Below, one piece after another: positions 53,221-61,300 of a stretch of DNA of 64,000 nucleotides. The position numbers and the translations under genes are program-made. The stretch comes from an uncultured Prevotellaceae bacterium. GTDB lineage: Bacteria > Bacteroidota > Bacteroidia > Bacteroidales > Muribaculaceae. The notes below the pieces were generated by a model. It did not search any database and was not told the origin of the DNA. It was given only the letters and a program-made list of their open reading frames with translations. Location of the stretch: assembly GCA_900318645.1 (NCBI GenBank), contig ONLH01000031.1:1-64000 (forward strand), written 5' to 3'. Each line of letters begins with the position of its first letter. The stretch's first letter is position 1.

Positions 53221-53403
53221 ATGCAAAGGGAACCGTTTGCGGCAGAGCCTTGTGCTATGCCAGCAGGTCCCGGCAACGGTGAGTACCTCGAAGGCGATGT
53301 AAATGGTGACGGTGAGTTCAACATTGCTGATGTCAATGCCATTATCGATATGATCTTGAGGAATTTGTTGAACCTGTTCCGTGTTCCAATGCGTATTATA
53401 TAA
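53221..53403 (+). pseudogene. Orphan dockerin loop, remnant of a secreted protein gene
   Basis: A 60-codon frame reads EYLEGDVNGDGEFNIADVNA then IIDMIL, one intact dockerin calcium loop, but has no signal peptide, no second loop and an unrelated tail. The preceding ~50 bases are also present, degraded, near 48.24 kb. Best read as the broken 3' end of a dockerin-bearing gene. Confidence 0.6.
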
Positions 53404-53467
53404 TGTCAGTCTTATAGCGTGCAATTCGAATTGATGTTGATGTCAAAACCAAATTTTCCATAATAAT

Positions 53468-53499
53468 TTTGGAGCTAAAGAAGGAAAACTGTAATTTTG
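53468..53499 (+). promoter_or_regulatory. Promoter of the BspA-like gene at 53.6 kb
   Basis: TTTG (53468-53471), 20 bases, TAATTTTG (53492-53499); the ATG follows at 53604. Confidence 0.7.
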
Positions 53500-53603
53500 C
53501 GATGTGATAATTCCGTAGCCTTCCCAAACCGTTGAATGATACCAATCATCCACGCATAGATTAAAATGAATCAAATACTAACCAAAAAATAAATAATGAA
53601 GAG

Positions 53604-54896
53604 ATGAAAAAGTTTTTAATGTTATTCGTGGCAATGGCGGCAATGCTGCCAGCCAGCATGTCGGCCTACGACTTTAAGGAAGGCGGCTTATTCTATAATG
53701 TGAACGGCAATGAAGCTGCGGTGACCTTTGAGGTCGAAAATGTGGGCGGCTACAGTGGCGACGTTGTAATTCCCGAGACCGTAGTCCACAATGGTGTGGA
53801 GTATGCCGTTACGGCCATTGGTTATAAAGCTTTCTGCCGTTGCTATAATTTGACCAGCATCGAGATTCCCAATTCGATTGACAGTATTAGCTCTCACGCT
53901 TTCAATGGTTGCGAGAGATTGCAGCGTGTCGTTATTCCCAATTCTGTCGTCACCTTGTACCCATGCGCTTTCAACTCGTGCACTAGCCTGAAATCGGTAG
54001 TGATAGGTAATTCTGTTCGCGTTATTGAAGAGTATTGTTTCCAGTATTGCTATCAGTTGACTGACGTGGTGATCGGTTCATCAGTGACATATCTGGCACA
54101 CAAGGCTTTCAGTGATTGCTCAGCGTTGAGGAAAGTAACATGTCTGGCACCCGAGCCTCCGGCGATGGATGCCTATTACAGTTTCAGTGACCAAGCCTAT
54201 ACCTATGGGACCTTGTATGTCCCTGAAGCTTCCATGAAGGCATACAGGTATGACGAGAACTGGGGCCGTTTCAGCAATTTTCAGAGCCTGATGCTCGCCG
54301 AGCAGCTCTCGCTTGATAAGACGTCGCTCACACTGTATGGCAACGAAAGCCAGCAATTGACAGCCACCGTTCTGCCAGCCGAAGCCAGCCAGGAATTGAT
54401 GTGGACGTCCAGCGATGAGAGCGTGGCCACGGTAAGTCAGAGTGGCTTGGTCAGCGCCGTGGCACCCGGTCAGGCCGTTATTACCGCAACAACGACCGAC
54501 GGCACTGACTTGAGCGCTTCTTGCAATGTAACAGTTTTGCATGTGCAAGCTGAGTCCATACAGTTGAATGTGACGACTGCGGGTTTAAATGAGGGCTCGA
54601 CCCTGCAACTGACAGCGACTATTCTGCCCGAGGAATGTGATATTAAAACCGTGCTTTGGGCATCGAATAATCCGAGTGTCGCCACTGTTGACAGTAACGG
54701 CTTGGTAACAACACACAGCGTGGGCACTGCCACCATCACAGCCATAACCACCGATGGCAGTAATCTGAGCACTACTTGTACGGTGACTCTCCTGCCCGTG
54801 GGTGTCAAGGGTGATATGGACGACAACGGTCGTGTGAACGTTGATGACGTGACGGCCCTGATTGACTATCTGCTGGGACTTGCCAGGTCAAATTAA
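53604..54896 (+). CDS. BspA-like LRR protein with Big_2 domains and half dockerin
   Basis: 430 residues with a signal peptide (MKKFLMLFVAMAAMLPASMS). Residues about 55-215 are LRR_5 repeats (IEIPNSIDSISSHAFNGCER, VVIPNSVVTLYPCAFNSCTS). Two bacterial Ig-like (Big_2) domains follow (TLYGNESQQLTATVLPAEAS, WTSSDESVATVSQSGLVSAV; then STLQLTATILPEECDIKTVL, WASNNPSVATVDSNGLVTTH). The C-terminus holds a single dockerin-like loop (GDMDDNGRVNVDDVTALIDY). A surface adhesin or scaffold component. It has its own promoter. Confidence 0.9.
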   Translation: MKKFLMLFVAMAAMLPASMSAYDFKEGGLFYNVNGNEAAVTFEVENVGGYSGDVVIPETVVHNGVEYAVTAIGYKAFCRCYNLTSIEIPNSIDSISSHAFNGCERLQRVVIPNSVVTLYPCAFNSCTSLKSVVIGNSVRVIEEYCFQYCYQLTDVVIGSSVTYLAHKAFSDCSALRKVTCLAPEPPAMDAYYSFSDQAYTYGTLYVPEASMKAYRYDENWGRFSNFQSLMLAEQLSLDKTSLTLYGNESQQLTATVLPAEASQELMWTSSDESVATVSQSGLVSAVAPGQAVITATTTDGTDLSASCNVTVLHVQAESIQLNVTTAGLNEGSTLQLTATILPEECDIKTVLWASNNPSVATVDSNGLVTTHSVGTATITAITTDGSNLSTTCTVTLLPVGVKGDMDDNGRVNVDDVTALIDYLLGLARSN

Positions 54897-54940
54897 TTCT
54901 CCTGCAAATCTATGACAAATCCCTCATGCCCGTCATGAAG

Positions 54941-55138
54941 TGACCCCAAAAAGTTGGACGGGTTAAATATTATTGATTAAGATCAAAGAGTTCGGTATTG
55001 CACCGGGCTCTTTCCTTTTAACAGTGATTTGATTCTTTTATTGTTATAATAGTCTATATATTCATCTTCTTCAAAATTATACTTCATAAACAAACTGCAC
55101 TCAAAAAGTTTTGTGTCTAACTTTTGGGGTGCAGTTCA
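54941..55138 (-). mobile_element. Internally deleted IS3-family insertion sequence
   Basis: The ends are TGACCCCAAAAAGTTGGAC (54941-54959) and, reversed, TGAACTGCACCCCAAAAGTT (55138-55119): recognisable but unequal IS3-type inverted repeats. Between them only the 3' end of the transposase remains. Total length is 198 bases against the usual 1.2-1.5 kb, so it cannot move by itself. Confidence 0.85.
54983..55087 (-). pseudogene. IS3-family transposase (OrfB) C-terminal fragment
   Basis: The minus strand reads MKYNFEEDEYIDYYNNKRIK followed by SLLKGKSPVQYRTL and stop, the usual C-terminus of IS3/IS150 OrfB. The DDE catalytic core is missing. The frame continues upstream for a few residues (LFECSLF) before reaching the other end of the element. 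Confidence 0.85.
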
Positions 55139-55237
55139 CAGGTCGGGAGGCTTTTTCTTTATGCTGTTTATTTATCCATGTCTTCCCTTATTTATGCCTA
55201 AAAGGTGAATTGAATTACAGATTGTCTAAAAAATGCC

Positions 55238-55267
55238 TTGCGGTATGAGAAAATAAAAGTACTTTTG
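55238..55267 (+). promoter_or_regulatory. Promoter of the giant surface protein gene
   Basis: TTG (55238-55240), 19 bases, TACTTTTG (55260-55267); the ATG is 81 bases downstream. Confidence 0.72.
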
Positions 55268-55348
55268 CGTATGAAATCCAGACTTTTGCAGTTTCTCAAT
55301 ATGGAATTGTATTATTATGCTATTTATAACCAATAATCAAATAAAGCG

Positions 55349-58300
55349 ATGAAGAGATTAAGGATGTATTTTGCCTTGGCCATCATGATGTGTATGTGCC
55401 TGGGCGCTAATGCTCGGTCGAGTTATTACGATGACCCGGGCGGAGGATTGTACTATGCCAATGTGTACATGGCTTGGTCGACCGATAACGAGTCTTACGG
55501 CTGGTGTACCGGTGACAGCGAGTATGATGCAATGGGCCGGTTCACAGGCTTCTCCAGCGAGAATGGAGGGAACTTCACGACTGACCGTCCCGGAATGATG
55601 ATCAGGTTCCGTTACCATACCTCGCAGTCCAAGGACTTTAACTACAAGAGCACGGAGTATAAGGTCTATGCCTTGATGGCCGACGGAACTTCGATTCAGA
55701 TCGGTCATAATAATGCAGGCTCAGTACGCTTGGAAAATGACAATACGGCCTACGCGGTGCTTGTGAGTCCTGGATTTGACGGTACTTGGGCGAGTTTCCG
55801 CATATTCCTGAATCAGAGGGCCATTGACCAAGGTATCAAAACGATTATGATTTCTGGAACGTCCTCCTATCATCAGGACAACTTTTTCACCAAGGACCGT
55901 GACATGAAGATCAGCTACTGGTATGAGAAAGATGTGCGCACCAACTACACCCGTGTGCCGGCACCAACCATCACATGGGACAAGCCTGGTGAGGTTCAGG
56001 TGCTTATGGACCATACCAGCATCCCCTTACCCGATGAGGACCAGTACTGGCGCAACTTGGGTACGGGCAATCCGCAGCATCGCAACGGAATCGGCACCCT
56101 TGCAGGTGAGTACCAGTATAAGGGTATCTACAAAGTGACCGTGCTCGGCGTCGATGATAGGGTTATCGTACCGACCCAGACGCTGGAATATGACGGCCAT
56201 GACAAGAAAACTGTCGCCATCCAAGTTCCGATGGACAAGACCTTCAAGGTGACAGTGGAGCGCAGCACAGCAGCGAGAATGCGCATCAATTACTGGAATG
56301 GTGGAGGTGAAGAGTATGCTACCAATTGGACCATTACCGAGAATCTCGCGGGCAGTGAGACGACTACCACAACGTTCAATAATGACAAACTCAATGTGAG
56401 TGTCGATTTCAACCAGGTGACAGGCGATTTGCGCTTGGGATGGGACGATCAGGCCGACCCCAAAGAAGGTGATTTCCAGATCTATCGAACGACAGTGGAT
56501 GAGAACGGCAACTTCAAGAGCAACCGCATGAAGTTGGGAACGACATCCCGCCAGTATTACATTGACGGCCTGGAACAAGGTCTGGAATACGGCAAGCGAT
56601 ACCGTTACGAGGTCTTCCAACTCAAGCAGGTATGGAGTGATATCAACATTCCCACCGATCCTGAACCCTTGACCATCCTTGATGCCTCCGAGGTTTGGGT
56701 AAGCACCACCCCTGTCATCCCGTTGACCCTTGTTCAGGACGCTACGGTTACCGACAAGGTGAAGATTGATTGGGAATTTGGCGGCATACCCGCCAGTGAC
56801 AATATGGTGAAGTTTGCTGTCAACCGCATCACCCCCGACGGCACCCTGGAAAACAATTATGGTACTGTCGATGTTGACAGGCGGGCAGGTAAAGCCTCGT
56901 TTGAGGACACACGGCCTGCCAGCAATTGCGACATCTACCGCTACTTTGTCACGACCGACCTGGTGGACAACAAGATTCATTATAGCAGCGACACCATCGC
57001 AGCCCATGTGCTTGACGGCAGTGTCGTCACCTCAGTGACAATCAGCAAGGGTGACTTTAAAACGGGTGTGCGTCTCACGTGGAGAGCCAAGCAAGTGGGT
57101 ACCCTGCCGACGACCTATGACGTGAAACGTCGTTTCATCGGCGATGATGAGTGGATTACCATCTACACTACCCAGGGCACTGCGACAGAGTATGTCTATC
57201 TTGACGAATCTGCCGAGCCGGGCCGCTACTATGAATACCGCGTGACAGCCTATGGCGCTGACTGTGATGGCACCGGAAATATGGTTGTGAGCAACTATAT
57301 CGAGGAGACGGGCTTCGGTCAGGCAACAGGTGTGATTGCTGGACGTGTGACCTTTGAGACCGGTACCGCTGTCCAGAATGTGCAAGTCATGCTGGACCGA
57401 ACCAACGACGAGCAGTCAACGCGTGACCAATTCTATAGCCGCCGTATCTATCAAGGCGGTTTAGGCGTCATGTGGCAGCCCACATTGAACTATGCCCAGG
57501 GATTGATTGCTCCCGAGAAAGCCTTTACTGTGCAGATGTGGCTCAGTCCTGACCAGACCATCCGTAATGCTAGTGGCAGCACCGTCGATTATTCAAAGGT
57601 GTTGACGCTTGACGGTATCGGCGACCTGAGGCTTGTCCCGACAGAGACCAGTGGTCAATATCTGCTGCAGTGGCACATGGACAGCAACGAGGCACCACTC
57701 ATCGTAGCACCCGACACGGTCTGTGCCGGCATCTTCAGCCATGTTACCCTGCGTCACGATGGCGCCGGCAAATATGATATGATCCTGAATAACGAATCTG
57801 ATGTGGTGAGTGCCCAGGTGAGCGGGGACTATGCGTTCACCGACCATAACGGCAAAGCAATCATCTACTTTGGCGGCGGTGACGAGGACAAGATTCATGG
57901 TTATAGCGGCTATATTGATGATGTGCGACTGTGGAGCAAGGCCTTGACCAATGATGAGATTGCCCGAGACCGCAACCGCATCCTCAGTGGTCGTGAGGAG
58001 GGCTTGAAGCTCTACTATCCGTTTGACGAAGGCTTGACCCTGTACGCCTATGACAATTCTTATACCAATGGCGCACCCAATGGCAACCATCCCATCATCA
58101 ACCGCAACAGCCTTGCGTCAACGCTCATTCCCACCCATGACCAATTAAGCCTGTATGGAATGACCAATGCCAATGGCGAGTACATTATCCGTGGTATCCC
58201 CTTCAGTGGCAGTGGAACGGGCTACACCGTTCGCCCCGTGTTGGGTGTTCACGATTTCAGTCCTACAAGCCGCACGGGCTTCATCAGCGCCAATTCATTG

Positions 58301-61300
58301 TCACTCAACGGGTATGACTTCACCGATGTGTCAAGCTTCACTGTGAGTGGTACCATCCGCTACTCCGGGACCACCGTTCCTGTCGACAGTGTCATGTTCT
58401 TTGTTGACGGAACCCCCTGCACGCGCGAGAACAAGACCATCTATAGTGATGCCAATGGTGAATTCACCATTTCGGTGCCCATCGGTGAGCACTATATTGA
58501 GGTCAAGCGCAACGGTCACACCTTTGAGGGAGCGGGCCGATATCCGCAGCAGGAGGGAGAACGCTATGACTTCCGCAGTGAAACGCATCTTGATTTCTAT
58601 GACAACACGCTGGTTAACTTCTCAGGTCGCGTCACTGGCGGTGCCGCCCAAGGCAGTGTTCCCCTGGGTTATGGCTATAGCCAGAATACCATCGGCAAGG
58701 CCACCATCAGACTCACCATGCTCGACCACCCGCAACGACGCATCAATGCCATCAAGCAGGAGACGGGCACCACTGTAGAATGGATAGACAATCCCGAGCG
58801 TGTCGATGTCCCCTCGGCTGCCGATGCCATCCACAGTACCTCATGGCGTGGGTTTAACGACCCCGATGAGGTGAAAGTGGTCTATATCACGACCGACTCC
58901 CTCACGGGCGAGTTCAGCGCCATGCTGCCGCCCCTGCGCTATGCAGTCGAGAGCGTGAAATTTGACAATAACCATGGCCTGGAGACCGATGAGGTGTTCC
59001 GCAACATTCCGGCCATCAACCTGACCAATCCGTTGGACAGCGTTCGTCCTGACACCCTGTGGAATGAGTTACACACCACCTATCTGCCGCTCTACCGCTG
59101 CAACAAGAAACTGTTGTTGACCTATCGCAGCCAGCCCGTGTTTGATGTGATTCAGATAGGTGCAGCAGCGGGTGCATTCGGCAGCGATACCATCATGGTG
59201 GGTGATGAAAACGATATTGCCTTGCCTATTTATCATGTTGACGAGGGCACAGGAAACGTCAATTATCATTATGACTACCCGCTGTTCTTGCAGCACCGCA
59301 ATTACCGCTACAAGATCAAACTCTATGAGCCATACCATAACTATGACCGTTTGGCAGAGGGTATCCTGTATCGGGACGTCATGGCCGACTCCATCATTTC
59401 CATCAATAACGAGATGGGCAACGGGGTGGCTGTCATGGCCAACGACACCACAATTGATGGGCGCACAATCTATGCGGGCACCATCATCGAAATGCAGGCT
59501 AACCAAATCCAATTGGACAACAAGGGCGAAGCCATCTATGAGTGGACTGCCGGTTTCCCCAATCTGACGGCGCCTTATGTACGTTCGATGAACATTGCCT
59601 CGGTCATCAATGGCAAATCGGTCAATTGGTTACCCAATTCGTTACAGGGTATTGTGCTGGGCGTTGTGCCCACAGGCAATAACTTCATTACCGCCGGTCC
59701 CAGTTATGTGGACATGGTATTGCGAGATCCCCCTGGTTCGGGTTCCAGCGCCACGTGGAGCGTTGATACCGTCAAGACAGCCTATACCACTAAGATCCAT
59801 GGCTTGCATCAGGGTACTAATATCAAGTTCAAGTATTCGACGGGATTTGAGGTTATCACTTCATTCGGCATTGGCGTGGCATCGGTCACTACCGCTAAAA
59901 TCCTACATGATGAAATTGTTACTGGAGGCTATGAACTGTCTTCGGACTGGGACAATACGAGATACACGACCTATACCAACTCCCACAGCGTTTCAACCTC
60001 CAGTGGAGGTGGTTATGTGGGCAGCGATGGTGATGTGTTTATCGGTTACTCCACCAACTACATCGTGGGAGCTGCCAACGAAGTCAATCTGATGCTGCAG
60101 GACGATGGAACCTATAAGTTGGGCAATGACCGCTGCATGAGCATGGGCGAGAAATTCGGCACCCATTTCAATTATACGCAGAAGTATATTGAGAAAACCC
60201 TTATTCCCAACATCAAAGCCACACGCAACAGTAAGTTTACACACATCACCGACTTGAGCCAGATGGAGGAGAATCCCGTAGTGCCCACCTATTACACGCT
60301 CTTGACCGAGGATAATCCCAACTATGGACTGTCCAATGATGATGAGATGTGGGGCGACCAAGCCAATCCAACAACTGAAGGCCCGATGCCCAGCTACTAC
60401 TTCCGCGCACCCAAAACCTATAATGGTTGCGATAGCGTGCGCTGGTTCAATGAGTCCATCAAACTATGGAGAGACCAGTTGGAACTCAACGAGAAGGACA
60501 AGGTCGAGGCGTTCCAGAATGAGAGCAAATATCTCAAGAGGAATGAGTCGTTCGAGTTCGGAGATGTGGTGAATGCATCGTCAATCACCGACAGTTTGCG
60601 TCGTAGCAATCAGACGTTGAAGGTAAAGTCAACCTTAGTTTGGAACTCATTGGGCGGCTTTAGCGCCAATGGCACCGGAGTATCCATTGAAAGCGCCATC
60701 AGTGCCGGGCACAATTATGTCAAGAACGATGTTGACGAGCAGAAGTTCAAGGAAGTATTCAGCTACAAATTCGACGACACAAATTCAGAAGAGGCTCACA
60801 CGGTGGACATCTTTACCTCTCCTCGCAGTTGGGGACCGATTTTCCGTACACGAGCGGGTCAGACCCGATGCCCCTATGAGCCCGAGCAACGTACCAAGTA
60901 CTATGAAGCGGGGCGCCACATCCTGAACTATGGCACGATGAAACTTGACAACCCCAAGATCAGCATGCCCCAGCGCAATATCACCGATATTCCCGCCGGT
61001 CATGATGCCAACATCGAGGTGTGGCTCACCAACGAGAGTGAGACACAATCCCAGTACAATGTCATCAAACTGGCGATGGATCCTCTCAGCAATCCTAACG
61101 GGTTGGTTGTACTGTTCAACGGTCTGCCGCTGGCTCAAGGAAGCGAGATCTGGATTCCTTACGGCCAGACGGTAAAATTGACGCTCACCATCCGTCAGAG
61201 CGACCCGTCGGTTCTTGACTATAACGATCTCAAGTTGCGGTTGATGAGCACCTGCCAGGCAAACAATGTCATGGACGAAGTTACCTTCAGTGCCCACTTT

